Positions 18,186 through 29,138 are shown, counted from the stretch's first letter. The stretch: DNA of 64,000 bases from Gammaproteobacteria bacterium (GCA_026398875.1 JAPLSB010000017.1:62001-126000), one strand, 5' to 3'. Notes: a model not told the origin generated them from the sequence alone. Made by a program: numbers and translations.

Positions 18186-18695
18186 TCAGGAAAAGATCGA
18201 GTGGCGGCGCGCCAGCCGGGGAATCAGCAGCGCGTACAGGCTCAATCCGATGAAGGCGATCAGCGTCCAGCCCGGCAGGCTGACGCCGAGGAAGGCGGCG
18301 TCGATCTTGGCGCAGTTGCCATCACCTCTCAGCACCAGCGTGACGACTTCGCTGACCGGCAGCATGCCCAGCAGGTAATCGAGCGTCGGCCCGCAGGCCG
18401 GCACCTGATCGGGTGGCAGGCTCTGCAGCCAGACATGGCGGCCGGCGATCGCGGCACCGGCAACGGCCCCGAGCACGGCAAGGCCGATCCAGAGATTGCG
18501 GCCGCCGGCTTTCGGCGCGACCAGCGCGCCGCCCAGGAAGCCGAGCCCGGCAAAGGCCATCGCCACACGCTGGAAGATGCACATCGGGCAAGGCTCGAAG
18601 CCGAAGCCATGCTGCAGCACCAGTGCGAACAGCAGGCCCGCCACGCAACCGGCGAAGCCTACGAAGCACAGGCTGCGGTAAGTCAGACGGGTCAT
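18186..18695 (-). CDS. dsbB: disulphide bond formation protein DsbB
   Basis: This inner-membrane quinone reductase reoxidises DsbA. The 169-residue product has four membrane segments. Both periplasmic cysteine pairs are present: CPMC at 36-39 and Cys101/Cys128. The start at 18695 (MTRLTYRSLC) was chosen because residues before it in the longer frame are Arg/Pro-rich and would precede the first membrane helix without purpose. No dsbA is in the window. It is followed by rraA on the same strand. Confidence 0.95.
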   Translation of the reverse strand: MTRLTYRSLCFVGFAGCVAGLLFALVLQHGFGFEPCPMCIFQRVAMAFAGLGFLGGALVAPKAGGRNLWIGLAVLGAVAGAAIAGRHVWLQSLPPDQVPACGPTLDYLLGMLPVSEVVTLVLRGDGNCAKIDAAFLGVSLPGWTLIAFIGLSLYALLIPRLARRHSIFS

Positions 18696-18843
18696 GGCGG
18701 CTCGACGTGAGGGGTGAGGTAAGGGGACCGCCTTGCAGCGCGGACGTTCAACCGAGGCGGCGACAGCGCGGGCATCAACCGGATCGGGGAGCACCGCTAC
18801 ACTCGGCTTCCGGCGTCCAGCCCGGCAGCCTCATTCTAGCCCG

Positions 18844-19818
18844 ATGTCCCTGACCATCCGCGTGTCCCGCCACGGCGGCCCCGAAGTCCTCGAAGCGGTT
18901 GACGAACTGCTGCCGCTGCCCGCAGCCGGCGAGGTCCGCCTTCGCCATACCGCAGTCGGTCTGAACTTCATCGACACCTACTTCCGTGCCGGCGTCTACA
19001 AGGCGCCGCTGCCACACGGGCTTGGCCAGGAAGCCGCCGGCGTCATCGAAGCCCTGGGCGAAGGAGTGACCGATTTCGCCATCGGCCAGCGCGTGGCCTA
19101 TGGCACCGGCCCGCTGGGCGCCTACGCCGAATGCCGCAACGTCGCCGCCAGTCGGCTGGTCGCGATACCCGACACCGTCAGCGACGAAGCAGCAGCCGCG
19201 CTGATGCTGAAAGGCATGACCGCGTACTACCTGCTGCATCTGACGCATCGCGTCGTGCGCGGCGAAACGCTGCTGGTTCACGCGGCGGCCGGCGGTGTCG
19301 GCGCAGCCCTGGTGCCCTGGGCGAAGCATCTCGGCGCGCGCGTGATCGGTACCGCCGGCTCGCCGGACAAGGCGGCGCTGGCCACGGCCGCCGGCTGCGA
19401 TGCCGTGATCCTCTACCGCGAGCAGGACGTGGCCACCGAGGTGCGCCGCCTGACCGATGGCCGCGGCGTCGATGTCGTTTACGACTCGGTCGGCCGCGAC
19501 ACGTTTGCCGGCTCGCTGGATTCCTTGCGGCCGCGCGGCCTGTTCGTGTCCTACGGCAACGCTTCGGGCAAGGCCCCACCGTTCGAACCGGTGCTGCTCG
19601 CGGACAAGGGCTCGCTGTTCTTCACGCGGCCGACACTCGCCCACTACACCGCCACGCGCGCCGAACTCAATGCAGCGGCGCAGGCGGTATTCGCCGCCAT
19701 CGCCAGCGGAATCATCACGCCGCAGGTCCGTCAGCGCTGGCCATTGCGCGATGCCGCCGCCGCACACCGCGCACTGGAATCGCGGCAGACCACCGGAGCT
19801 TCGGTGCTGCTGCCGTGA
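18844..19818 (+). CDS. qor: NADPH:quinone oxidoreductase (Qor-type, zinc-free MDR family)
   Basis: The 324-residue cytoplasmic protein has the MDR fold: an N-terminal GroES-like domain (LNFIDTYFRAG) and a Rossmann domain with AAAGGVGAALVPWAKHLGA. There are no catalytic zinc ligands, as expected for quinone reductases. It reduces quinones or enals with NADPH. The start at 18844 gives the usual MSLTIRV-type N-terminus; an upstream in-frame ATG would add 37 unlikely residues. It is divergent from dsbB, and a 148-bp gap precedes the next gene. Confidence 0.92.
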   Translation: MSLTIRVSRHGGPEVLEAVDELLPLPAAGEVRLRHTAVGLNFIDTYFRAGVYKAPLPHGLGQEAAGVIEALGEGVTDFAIGQRVAYGTGPLGAYAECRNVAASRLVAIPDTVSDEAAAALMLKGMTAYYLLHLTHRVVRGETLLVHAAAGGVGAALVPWAKHLGARVIGTAGSPDKAALATAAGCDAVILYREQDVATEVRRLTDGRGVDVVYDSVGRDTFAGSLDSLRPRGLFVSYGNASGKAPPFEPVLLADKGSLFFTRPTLAHYTATRAELNAAAQAVFAAIASGIITPQVRQRWPLRDAAAAHRALESRQTTGASVLLP

Positions 19819-19966
19819 CGCGCGCGGCGAAGATGAATTTTTTTGAAACCGCACGCGGCAGCAGCCCGCTGCGCAACCGGAAAGCCGGGCACGCGCATCT
19901 GAAGGGGCAGGAAGCACAAGACCGGATCCCGGCGGCTTCCCGAACGCCCCCACTCGGAGAGACCCG

Positions 19967-20500
19967 ATGCGCCTGAATCCCTCGCTGCACCTGCTGATCG
20001 CCGCCGCTGCTGCGGCCTCCCTCGCCCTTGCTCCCGCTGCTCATGCCGACGAAGGCCTGCGTCTGGCGGCCGGCAGCTATACCGAAACCGCCGATGGCGC
20101 CCTGCTGCTGAACGCCGAACCGGTGCGCCTGAGCCACGCGCCGGCGCTGGTCGCCAGCAGCTGCATCACGGTGGAGTCGAACCACCGGCTGCGCAGCAGC
20201 AGCCGCACGCAGCTGGTCAACAGCTGCACCCACGCCGTGAAGCTGTCGTACTGCATCGCCGCCGATGATCGCAGCGCGCATGCCTGCAGCGATGTCGGCC
20301 GGCGCGGTTTCGACTCGACGACGATCGCTGCCGGCCAGCGCCTGACCTTGGCCAACAACGTGCCGGTCGACGCCGATGTCCGCTGGGTGGCCTGCCAGGC
20401 GGCCGACAACCACTACAGCACGCTGATCGACGATGGCGCGCGTGGCGAATGCCTGGTCGGCGAAGGCCCGACTGCCCTCGCGTCAGTGGCGCCCAACTGA
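19967..20500 (+). CDS. exported protein of unknown function
   Basis: The product has 177 residues and a long hydrophobic signal peptide (likely cleavage after AHA near 27). The mature part is predicted beta-rich and has several cysteines (CITVESNH, VNSCTHAVKLSYCIA, HACSDVG, WVACQA, GECLVG), an even number compatible with periplasmic disulphides. No known domain is recognised. It converges on the next gene. Confidence 0.7.
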   Translation: MRLNPSLHLLIAAAAAASLALAPAAHADEGLRLAAGSYTETADGALLLNAEPVRLSHAPALVASSCITVESNHRLRSSSRTQLVNSCTHAVKLSYCIAADDRSAHACSDVGRRGFDSTTIAAGQRLTLANNVPVDADVRWVACQAADNHYSTLIDDGARGECLVGEGPTALASVAPN

Positions 20501-20519
20501 TTGCAGCGCAGCGCAGAAG

Positions 20520-20554
20520 CGCGGCGGCGTGGGCCGTCCGGCCCGTGCCGCCGC
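20520..20554. terminator. GC-rich hairpin between convergent genes
   Basis: A two-part stem (cgcggcggc/gccgccgcg outside, gggcc/ggccc inside) lies between the convergent stops at 20500 and 20556. There is no T-run on either side, so a terminator role is only a positional inference. Confidence 0.4.
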
Positions 20555-20555
20555 G

Positions 20556-20996
20556 TCAGTGCTCGCGAACCGGCCGGCGCGCCACCGTCAGTTCGTAGAC
20601 ACCCTTGGCGATCAGCGGCTGCTCGCGGGCATCGCAGCGATAAGGATCGAGATACTTGTTGCGCGACGGATCGAACACGAAGTTCAGGTCCAGCGCTTCA
20701 AGCAGCCGGACGATCGTCGGACCATCGGCCTTGCGAATCACCAGATAGTCGACTTCGCCGTGCGTCGCGGCACGGAACATCAGATCGATCGGCTTGCCGG
20801 CGTCACTCCCTTCGGCGAACACCCAGCCGGTTTCGGCATAGCGGCTCCAGCGCAGCGGCTCGGCGTAGAGATTGCGGATCACCATCGCAACAAGCTCCAC
20901 CTTGCCGAGTGGATCGAAGTGCGGGACGTCCCAGGCATTGAACGGGCCGAACTCGGGGGAAGCGCGATACAGCATCAGTTCTGCAGGTTGGGTCAT
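20556..20996 (-). CDS. conserved-looking hypothetical protein
   Basis: The 146-residue soluble protein has no signal peptide or membrane segment. It starts 11 bp downstream of the fumC stop, so it is probably the second gene of a fumC unit. The composition is balanced and protein-like, with DWxx-type aromatic spacing (FNAWDVPHFDPLGK) and no known domain. Function unknown; possibly an uncharacterised partner in the fumC transcript. Confidence 0.7.
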   Translation of the reverse strand: MTQPAELMLYRASPEFGPFNAWDVPHFDPLGKVELVAMVIRNLYAEPLRWSRYAETGWVFAEGSDAGKPIDLMFRAATHGEVDYLVIRKADGPTIVRLLEALDLNFVFDPSRNKYLDPYRCDAREQPLIAKGVYELTVARRPVREH

Positions 20997-21007
20997 GTCG
21001 TCAGTGT

Positions 21008-22408
21008 TCAGCCGCCGGTTCCACCCGGCCCTTTGATGCCACCTTCGGTGAGGGCCGAAGGGTCCAGCAGCGCAGCCAGTTCGGCCTCGCTGAGCTTGGT
21101 CTGTTCCAGCGCCACGTCAAGCACCGCGCGCCGCTCGCGATAAGCCTGCTTGGCGATCGCCGCACCTTTTTCGTAGCCGATCACGGCATTGAGCGCCGTG
21201 ATCAGGATCGGATTCTTTGCCAGTGTCGCCTTGATCGCGGCTTCGTCGACCTCGAATCCGGCGATCGCCTTGTCGCCCAGCAGCCGCGCGGCATGGGCCA
21301 GCAGCATGATCGACTGCAGCAGTTCGTGGGCGATCAGCGGCAGCATCACGTTGAGCTGGAAGTTGCCGCTTTGCCCGGCGATGGTGATCGTTGCGTCGGC
21401 GCCAATGACCTTCGCGCAGACCATTGCCACGGCCTCCGGAATCACCGGATTGACCTTGCCCGGCATGATGCTCGAACCGGGCTGCAGCGCTGGCAGGCGG
21501 ATCTCGCTCAAGCCTGCCAGCGGCCCGGAGTTCATCCAGCGCAGATCGTTGGCGATCTTCATCAAGGACACCGCCAGTGTCTTCAGCTGGCCGGACATCT
21601 CCACGGCCGCATCCTGCGCGGACAGCGCGGCAAAGAAATCCGGCGCCGGCTTGAACGGCAGGCCGGTGCGCTTGGCCAGCCGCTTCGCGAACTTCGCGGC
21701 GAACTTCGGATGCGCGTTGATGCCGGTACCGACCGCCGTGCCGCCCTGCGCCAGCCGTTCCAGCCGCGGCAGGCTGGCCTTGATCCGCGCGCTGCCGTCG
21801 CGGATCTGCGCGGCCCAGCCGCCCAGCTCCTGATCGAAGCGCAGCGGCATCGCGTCCATCAGATGCGTGCGCCCGGTCTTGGTGACGCCAGCCAGTGCCT
21901 TCGCCTTGCGCTCGATCTGCTTGGCAAGCCCTTTCAGCGCCGGCAGCAGCGTTTCGCGCAGTTCCAGCACGGCAGCGACATGGATCGCCGTCGGGATCGT
22001 GTCGTTCGACGACTGACCGAGATTGACGTGATCGTTCGGGTGCACCGGCTGGCCCGCCGCCTGGCTTGCCAGACAAGCAATGACTTCGTTGGCGTTCATG
22101 TTGCTGGACGTGCCCGAGCCGGTCTGGAACACGTCGACCGGAAACTGCGCGTCGTGACGGCCCGCCGCGACCTCCAGGCTGGCTGCGACGATCGCCTGCG
22201 CCAGCGCGCCGTCGAGCAATTCCAGCTCGGCGTTGACCTCGGCGGCCGTCGCCTTGATCAGCCCCAGCGCGCGGATGAACGGCCGCGGCAGGGCGATGCC
22301 GGAAATCGGAAAGTTGTCGACTGCACGCTGCGTCTGCGCGCCCCACAGAGCGTCGGCCGGCACCCGCACCTCGCCCATGCTGTCGCGTTCGATGCGCTGT
22401 CTGGCCAT
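21008..22408 (-). CDS. fumC: fumarate hydratase class II
   Basis: Iron-independent fumarase of the TCA cycle, interconverting fumarate and malate. The 466 residues match the usual length. The superfamily signature GSSIMPGKVNP is at 311-321, and GSGTSSNMNAN at 97-107 forms part of the active site. The C-terminus has a short extra Gly/Thr tail after the usual end. Same strand as the downstream hypothetical gene. Like PurB further along, it belongs to the fumarase/aspartase superfamily, but the motif details assign it to FumC. Confidence 0.97.
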   Translation of the reverse strand: MARQRIERDSMGEVRVPADALWGAQTQRAVDNFPISGIALPRPFIRALGLIKATAAEVNAELELLDGALAQAIVAASLEVAAGRHDAQFPVDVFQTGSGTSSNMNANEVIACLASQAAGQPVHPNDHVNLGQSSNDTIPTAIHVAAVLELRETLLPALKGLAKQIERKAKALAGVTKTGRTHLMDAMPLRFDQELGGWAAQIRDGSARIKASLPRLERLAQGGTAVGTGINAHPKFAAKFAKRLAKRTGLPFKPAPDFFAALSAQDAAVEMSGQLKTLAVSLMKIANDLRWMNSGPLAGLSEIRLPALQPGSSIMPGKVNPVIPEAVAMVCAKVIGADATITIAGQSGNFQLNVMLPLIAHELLQSIMLLAHAARLLGDKAIAGFEVDEAAIKATLAKNPILITALNAVIGYEKGAAIAKQAYRERRAVLDVALEQTKLSEAELAALLDPSALTEGGIKGPGGTGG

Positions 22409-22489
22409 GGGGGCTGCCGGGATCCGGGAAGGAGCGTCGGACGGTACCGAATCGGGCGCGGGCTGGCGAACGGCCAGCAGCTGGCGCGA

Positions 22490-23245
22490 TCAGCCGCGCA
22501 ACTGCAACGCGGTGCGGATCAGCACCGGGCCGGTCGGGCCGTCGGTCGGCGAGCCATAGGCCGGCTCGCGAGTGATGACCAGCCGGCTGCCAGTGCCGAG
22601 CGCCAGATGGCGCGGCAGGCTGCGCTGCCAGCTGCCGTCACGAGGCAACAGACCGATCGACACCATCTCTCCATCGCCCTCGCCGACCCACCACAGCTCG
22701 TAATCCTCGTCGGTGTCGAGCATCGGATAGCCGACCGAGCGCACGCTGAGCAAGCGGTCCTGCGGGCGCAGGCTGATTTCCCAGCGCACCGAAGTTTCCT
22801 TCGGCAGCGCCAGCCAGGCGGCGTAGCCAGCATCGCGGACCTGCGCCGCGAACGGCCGGTCCTGCGACTGCAGAGCCAGGGCTTCGCTGCGGTCCGACGG
22901 CTGCCGGATCAGCAGCACCGCCAGCAGCAGCGCCGCTGCGCTGGCAACAGCGGTGGCCGCCTGCCAGACGCGCAGCATCCGGCGGCTGGCCCGAAGGTCG
23001 TGGCGCGAAGGCCGTTCGAGCCGGTCCAGCTCGCGGCTGATGCCGGCCCAGACCCGCGACGGCGGCGGCACCTGCAGGTCCGGCGCAACCACGGTCATCG
23101 TGCGCCGCCAAGCCTCGACATCGGCGGCAAATGCCGGATCCGCTGCCGCTTCCCGTTCGAAACGCCGACGCGCGGCCGCCCCGAGATTGCCGAGCAGGTA
23201 TTCGGCCGCAAGGGCATGACGCAATGGCGGTGCGCGCAAGTTCAT
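22490..23245 (-). CDS. anti-sigma factor, RskA-like
   Basis: A 251-residue membrane protein. The N-terminal cytoplasmic zinc-less anti-sigma domain (ALAAEYLLGNLGAAARRRFE) is followed by a single membrane helix near 90-113 and a periplasmic C-terminal domain with the RskA-type block (YELWWVGEGDG). It should hold the ECF sigma factor encoded just upstream inactive until a signal releases it. The two genes are on one strand with a 106-bp gap and no overlap. The signal is unknown. Confidence 0.88.
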   Translation of the reverse strand: MNLRAPPLRHALAAEYLLGNLGAAARRRFEREAAADPAFAADVEAWRRTMTVVAPDLQVPPPSRVWAGISRELDRLERPSRHDLRASRRMLRVWQAATAVASAAALLLAVLLIRQPSDRSEALALQSQDRPFAAQVRDAGYAAWLALPKETSVRWEISLRPQDRLLSVRSVGYPMLDTDEDYELWWVGEGDGEMVSIGLLPRDGSWQRSLPRHLALGTGSRLVITREPAYGSPTDGPTGPVLIRTALQLRG

Positions 23246-23351
23246 GACGAGACGCTAGTCGGTCGAACGCGAGGACAGCAAGCGCTTACGTATGACGGCA
23301 CGATCCGGATACGACGAACGGTCGTCGATCGGCCCTTTTTGCGCGCCGCCA

Positions 23352-23927
23352 TCAACGGATGCCGATCACGCCGCGCAGCCGCGCCAGGCCGCGGCGGATG
23401 CGGGCCTTCACGGTGCCGAGCGGCACCTTCATGATTTCGGCCAGTTCCTCGTGCGTGTAGCCGTCGAAGTAGGCCAGCTCCAGCGCCCGCCGCTGGGCCG
23501 CGTCCATGTACTTCATGCAGCGCTGCAGGCGCTCCAGTGCCTGGTCCTCCTCGGCACGATCGCCCGGGCTTTCGCGTTCATCGATCAGCACGCGCGGCGG
23601 CAACGCGGGATCGCCGCGGCCGCGCTCCGCATCGGGCAGCGACTCCTCGTGATGATCGGCCCGCAGCAGATCCAGCGCGCGGTGACGGGCAATGCTGCTC
23701 ATCCAGGTCATCGCGCTGCTGCGCTGCGGATCGAAGCTCGCCGCCTTCAGCCAGATGCGGACGAAGCTGTCCTGCAGCGCTTCCTCGGCCAGCTCGCGGC
23801 GCCCCAGCACCCGCAGCAGCGCGGCGAACAGCCGCCCACTGGTGGCGGCATAGAGTTGCGCGAAAGCCTTGCGATCGCCGCTGGCGATCGCTTTCAGCCA
23901 GGCATCGAGCTGCTGCGCAGGGGGCAT
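23352..23927 (-). CDS. ECF-family RNA polymerase sigma factor
   Basis: The 191-residue product carries sigma region 2 (FAQLYAATSGRLF, then ALQDSFVRIW) and region 4 with a helix-turn-helix (YTHEELAEIMKVPLGTVKARI). There is no region 1 or 3, as in extracytoplasmic-function factors. The start at 23927 (MPPAQQLDAW) was preferred; the longer frame upstream runs through the repeat element at 24043-24156 and is basic low-complexity sequence. It is followed by its probable anti-sigma factor, and the pair resembles the SigK/RskA arrangement. Confidence 0.92.
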   Translation of the reverse strand: MPPAQQLDAWLKAIASGDRKAFAQLYAATSGRLFAALLRVLGRRELAEEALQDSFVRIWLKAASFDPQRSSAMTWMSSIARHRALDLLRADHHEESLPDAERGRGDPALPPRVLIDERESPGDRAEEDQALERLQRCMKYMDAAQRRALELAYFDGYTHEELAEIMKVPLGTVKARIRRGLARLRGVIGIR

Positions 23928-23955
23928 CGAGCGACGGCGACGACGGCCCGGATAG

Positions 23956-25635
<1,680 letters not shown>

Positions 25636-25636
<1 letters not shown>

Positions 25637-26127
25637 TGAGCGATGCGGCCGACGTTGTGACGCTCGAAGGTCGAGCGGCGCTGGCGTCGGCCCTGCTGGC
25701 ACTGGCCGGACGTGCCGAACGGGATGTGCTGCTGCTGAGTTTCGATTTCGACCGCGCGCTGTATGGCAGCGAAGCCTTCGTCGATGCGATCAAGCGGCTG
25801 GCGCTGTCCAGCGAGCGCGCCCGGATTCGCGTGCTGATCAACCAGCCGAAGACGGCAATGTCCAGCGGCCACCGCTTCATCGAACTGGGCCGCCGCCTGC
25901 CAAGCCGAATCGAGTTCCGCGAACTGAGTGACGAGCGGCGCGCCACCCAGCGCGCCGACTGGCTGATCGTCGATCAGCGCAGCGTCATCGAGCGCAGCAG
26001 TCCGGATGCCCTGTGTGCCCGCCAGCAATGCGATGCGCCAATGCCGGCGCGCGCAAAAGCCAAGGCCTTCATGGCCCTGTGGGACGAATCGCCGGGTTGC
26101 CTGGAATTCCGCGCGCTCGGCATCTGA
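25636..26127 (+). CDS. uncharacterised protein, possible DUF7931/phospholipase-D-like fold
   Basis: The 163-residue product starts with GTG 9 bp after the purB stop and is probably cotranscribed with purB. It reads as an alpha/beta domain with beta strands VLLLSFDF and RIRVLIN and a short motif ADWLIVDQRSVIERSS, similar to the core of inactive PLD-like proteins. No HKD motif is present, so catalysis of that type is not supported. The family assignment is from memory of similar proteins and is tentative. Confidence 0.65.
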
Positions 26128-26142
26128 GCCGAGCGCAACGAC

Positions 26143-26592
26143 TCACATCTCCGGCGCGATGACCTCGCGAGCGATGATCGCGGCTCGGACGTGGTCCGGC
26201 ACTGCGGCCGCCTTCTGGCTGGTGTAGTCGAACCAGACCAGCGTGCCGCGCGCGGCCAGCACCAGTTGCTCGCCCTGGAACACGCCATTCAGCAGGCCCA
26301 TGCTGCTGCGGCCGATCTTGGTGATCCGCGTGCCGATCACCAGTTGCGCCGGATAGCGCACCTGGGCCAGGAAGTCGGCGCCAATCGACGCCAGGATCAC
26401 GCTGCCGGCATCGCGGCGCGTGCCGTCGACCGAGCCGAGCGTTTCCAGGTAGTCGATGCGGCCGGACTCCACGTAGGTGAAGTACTTCGCGTTATTGACG
26501 TGGCCGAACATGTCGACATCGCCCCAGCGCACCGGCAGCTCGATGCGATGCGCGAAGTCGGCCAGCCGGATGGTCTTGTTGTCGGTGCTCAT
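26143..26592 (-). CDS. 4-hydroxybenzoyl-CoA-type thioesterase (hotdog fold)
   Basis: The 149-residue cytoplasmic hotdog protein has the signature RWGDVDMFGHVNNAKYF (22-38), including the catalytic aspartate and the HVNN loop. It should hydrolyse an acyl-CoA; the substrate is not readable. The start at 26592 overlaps the DUF1289 stop (TGATG-type junction), which supports coupling. The DUF1289 gene is upstream, and the OmpA-like gene upstream of that. A second 4HBT thioesterase is at 41256. Confidence 0.92.
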   Translation of the reverse strand: MSTDNKTIRLADFAHRIELPVRWGDVDMFGHVNNAKYFTYVESGRIDYLETLGSVDGTRRDAGSVILASIGADFLAQVRYPAQLVIGTRITKIGRSSMGLLNGVFQGEQLVLAARGTLVWFDYTSQKAAAVPDHVRAAIIAREVIAPEM

Positions 26593-26777
26593 GAGGTTCT
26601 GGGCGGTGGCAAGGCCAGCTCGGCGCGGCGCCGGGCGGCATGGTCGACGACGATCTGCTTGCGGCTGTCGCTGGCCTGCGACCACTCGGCGATTTCCGCG
26701 AGCGTGCGCCCGCAGCCGGTGCAGACCGACTGCGGGTTCAGCGCGCAGATGCCGACGCAGGGCGACTCGACCGTCAC
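26589..26777 (-). CDS. DUF1289-family small cysteine-rich protein
   Basis: The 62-residue product matches the DUF1289 pattern SPCVGICxLxPxxxxCxGCGRTLxEIxxW: cysteines at 7, 11, 19 and 22, then GRTLAEIAEWS. The four cysteines look like a metal (Zn or Fe-S) site. Function is unknown. It overlaps by 4 bp both the upstream OmpA-like gene and the downstream thioesterase gene, so all three are coupled. Confidence 0.9.
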   Translation of the reverse strand: MTVESPCVGICALNPQSVCTGCGRTLAEIAEWSQASDSRKQIVVDHAARRRAELALPPPRTS

Positions 26778-28018
26778 GGCGCGGCCGGCGCCGGCGTTGC
26801 GGTCAGCAGCAGCTTGAAGTCGACGCGGCGGTTCAGTGCGCGGTTGGCGTCGCTGTCGTTGGCGACCAGCGGCTGGGCCTCGCCGTAGCCGCGCGTCGTC
26901 AGCCGCGCGCCATCGATGCCGCGGCCGATCAGGTACTGGCGCACCGCTTCGGCCCGGAGCTGCGACAGCTTCAGGTTGTAGGCCTCGGACGCGGTGTCGT
27001 CAGTGTGGCCGGCAATCTCGAGGCTGACATTCGCCTGGTTGTTCAGCGACGCGCCGATGCCATCGAGCAAGCCGGTCGCGACACCGGTCAGCACCGCCGA
27101 ATCGGATTCGAAGGTCACCGCCTGCAGGCTCAGCGTCTGCTCGACTGCGCAGCCGCCGGCATCGACCTTCAGGCCGGTGGCGGTCGACGGGCAGCGGTCG
27201 GCACCATCACCGACGCCGTCGGCATCGGCATCGCCGTCGACCTTCAGGCTGCAACCGCGGGCATCGACGCGATCGCCGTCCGGCGTTGCCGGGCACGCGT
27301 CGCTGTCATCGACCACGCCGTCACGATCGGCGTCATTGACGCAGTCGCGGCGACCGGACACCGGATCGACCACCGACAGCGCGCATTCGCGGTTCGGCGC
27401 CGCGGCCGACGCGCGGCCCGGATTCCAGACCAGCGGAATGTTCAGACCAATCAGCACGTGCACGTCGGCCAGCACGTCGTTGTTGGCCGGTTCCGACTTG
27501 CGGTCGTTGTACTGCACCAGGCCCTTGACCTCGGTGCGCAGGCCCCAGCCCCAGTTCCAGCTGCCGATGCGCAGCGGAAACAGCAGGCCGGCACCAAGAT
27601 TCAGCGCCGGATGCATATGGCTGTCGCCGCGCACGTCCTCGAGCACGCCGCCGAGCGAGCCCAGCAGGTACGGCTTGACGTCCGGCAGCAGCGCGGCCTC
27701 GAAGCGCTGCATGCCGAAATCGCGCACGTAGTCGAGCGACAGCACGCTCTTGTAGTCGGCGCGGCCATCGAGATCCCGATCGCGCTTCAGGTTCAGGAAC
27801 GACAGTTCCAGCGCGTTGTGCTCGCCGAGCGCGCGGCCCAGCGTGACCTGGAAGCCGCGGCCATTGTCGGAGTCGCGGGCGCTGTCGGCCTGCTCGTAGA
27901 TGCCGAAGCCGCTGAGGTAGTAGCCGCGGTGATCGTCGACGGACAGTGCCATCGCCTCGGGGGCGGCCAGGAACGTCGCGAGCAACGCGGCGCGGAACAT
28001 CGGAAGTCGAAGCGTCAT
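26774..28018 (-). CDS. OmpA-family outer-membrane protein with thrombospondin-type-3-like calcium repeats
   Basis: The 414-residue product has a signal peptide (MTLRLPMFRAALLATFLAA, cleavage near 25). A beta-rich N-terminal barrel-like domain is followed by Asp-rich TSP3-like repeats (NDADRDGVVDDSDAC, DGDADADGVGDGADRC). The C-terminal OmpA peptidoglycan-binding domain has LSQLRAEAVRQYLIGRGI and NRRVDFKL. It anchors the outer membrane to peptidoglycan. The start at 28018 places the signal peptide at the N-terminus. It overlaps the DUF1289 gene by 4 bp. Confidence 0.92.
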   Translation of the reverse strand: MTLRLPMFRAALLATFLAAPEAMALSVDDHRGYYLSGFGIYEQADSARDSDNGRGFQVTLGRALGEHNALELSFLNLKRDRDLDGRADYKSVLSLDYVRDFGMQRFEAALLPDVKPYLLGSLGGVLEDVRGDSHMHPALNLGAGLLFPLRIGSWNWGWGLRTEVKGLVQYNDRKSEPANNDVLADVHVLIGLNIPLVWNPGRASAAAPNRECALSVVDPVSGRRDCVNDADRDGVVDDSDACPATPDGDRVDARGCSLKVDGDADADGVGDGADRCPSTATGLKVDAGGCAVEQTLSLQAVTFESDSAVLTGVATGLLDGIGASLNNQANVSLEIAGHTDDTASEAYNLKLSQLRAEAVRQYLIGRGIDGARLTTRGYGEAQPLVANDSDANRALNRRVDFKLLLTATPAPAAP

Positions 28019-28046
28019 GACTCTTGGAGAATGATCGGATGGGACG

Positions 28047-29102
28047 TCAGGAGGATGCGGCATCGGCAACCCGTGCCAGTGCCGGCAGGCTGCCACGCAG
28101 CGCACGGGCACATTCGCCGACCAGCGCCGGGCCACGATAGATCAGACCGGTGTACATCTGCACGAGGTCGGCACCGGCGGCGCGCTTGGACGCGGCATCG
28201 GCTCCGGACAGGATGCCGCCGACACCAATCAGCGGGAAGTCCGGACCGACCCGTTCACGCAGTTTCGCGAGAATGGCATTCGATGAGTTGAGCAGCGGCG
28301 CACCGGACAGCCCGCCAGCCTCGTGGGCATGCGCCAAGCCAGCCACCGCCTCGCGCGACACGGTGGTGTTGGTGGCGATCAGACCGTCGATGCCGTGCTT
28401 GCGCGCGGCATCGGCAATGCTGGCCAGCCCTTCGTCATCGATGTCGGGCGCGATCTTGACCAGGATCGGCCGGCGCGCGCCGTAGCGGGCGGTCAGCGTC
28501 TCGCGGGCGTCGGCCAGCGATGCGAGCAGCGAGTCGAAACGGCCGGCCTGCTGAAGATCGCGCAGGTTCTTGGTATTCGGCGACGAGATGTTGACCGTGA
28601 TGTAGTCGGCCACCGCGTAAACCTTGTGCAGACAGGCGAGATAGTCGAGCTCCGCCTGCTCCATCGGCGTATCGGCGTTCTTGCCGATGTTGATGCCGAG
28701 CACGGCGCGGCGGCGCACGCGGGCGACGCGCTTGACCAGCGCATCGACGCCCTGGTTGTTGAAGCCGAGGCGGTTGATCAGCGCCCGCTCCGAGGTGATG
28801 CGGAACATCCGCGGCCGGTCGTTGCCGCGCTGCGGGCGCGGTGTCACGGTGCCCACTTCGATGAAGCCGAAGCCCATGCGATCGAAGGCTTCGATCGCTT
28901 CGCCGTTCTTGTCGAGTCCGGCCGCGAGGCCGACACGATTGCGGAACTGCAGGCCCATCAGCCGCACCGGATCATCGACCGGCCGGCCGGCGAACACGCC
29001 GCCGGAGGCCGGATGGCGCGACAGCCAGGCCATCGTCAGTTCATGGGAGCGCTCGGCATCGAGTGCAAACAGCGCATTGCGCGCCAGTCGGTAACCTTTC
29101 AT
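28047..29102 (-). CDS. pyrD: dihydroorotate dehydrogenase (quinone), class 2
   Basis: Oxidises dihydroorotate to orotate in pyrimidine synthesis, passing electrons to the quinone pool at the inner membrane. The 351 residues match class 2. The membrane-associating N-terminal helices (about 1-40) are present; FMN-binding and catalytic motifs include INIGKN (137-142) and NISSPNT (171-177) with the catalytic serine. It lies 36 bp upstream-side of the UbiB-like gene stop, on the same strand, and 28 bp before the OmpA-like gene start. Confidence 0.97.
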   Translation of the reverse strand: MKGYRLARNALFALDAERSHELTMAWLSRHPASGGVFAGRPVDDPVRLMGLQFRNRVGLAAGLDKNGEAIEAFDRMGFGFIEVGTVTPRPQRGNDRPRMFRITSERALINRLGFNNQGVDALVKRVARVRRRAVLGINIGKNADTPMEQAELDYLACLHKVYAVADYITVNISSPNTKNLRDLQQAGRFDSLLASLADARETLTARYGARRPILVKIAPDIDDEGLASIADAARKHGIDGLIATNTTVSREAVAGLAHAHEAGGLSGAPLLNSSNAILAKLRERVGPDFPLIGVGGILSGADAASKRAAGADLVQMYTGLIYRGPALVGECARALRGSLPALARVADAASS

Positions 29103-29138
29103 CGGGACTCGTTCAACTCGGCAATACGGGAAATCGGA

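Noticed and set aside
21293..23434. 713-residue plus-strand frame over fumC and the anti-sigma gene
   Set aside because: It spans two real minus-strand genes and has no domain of its own.
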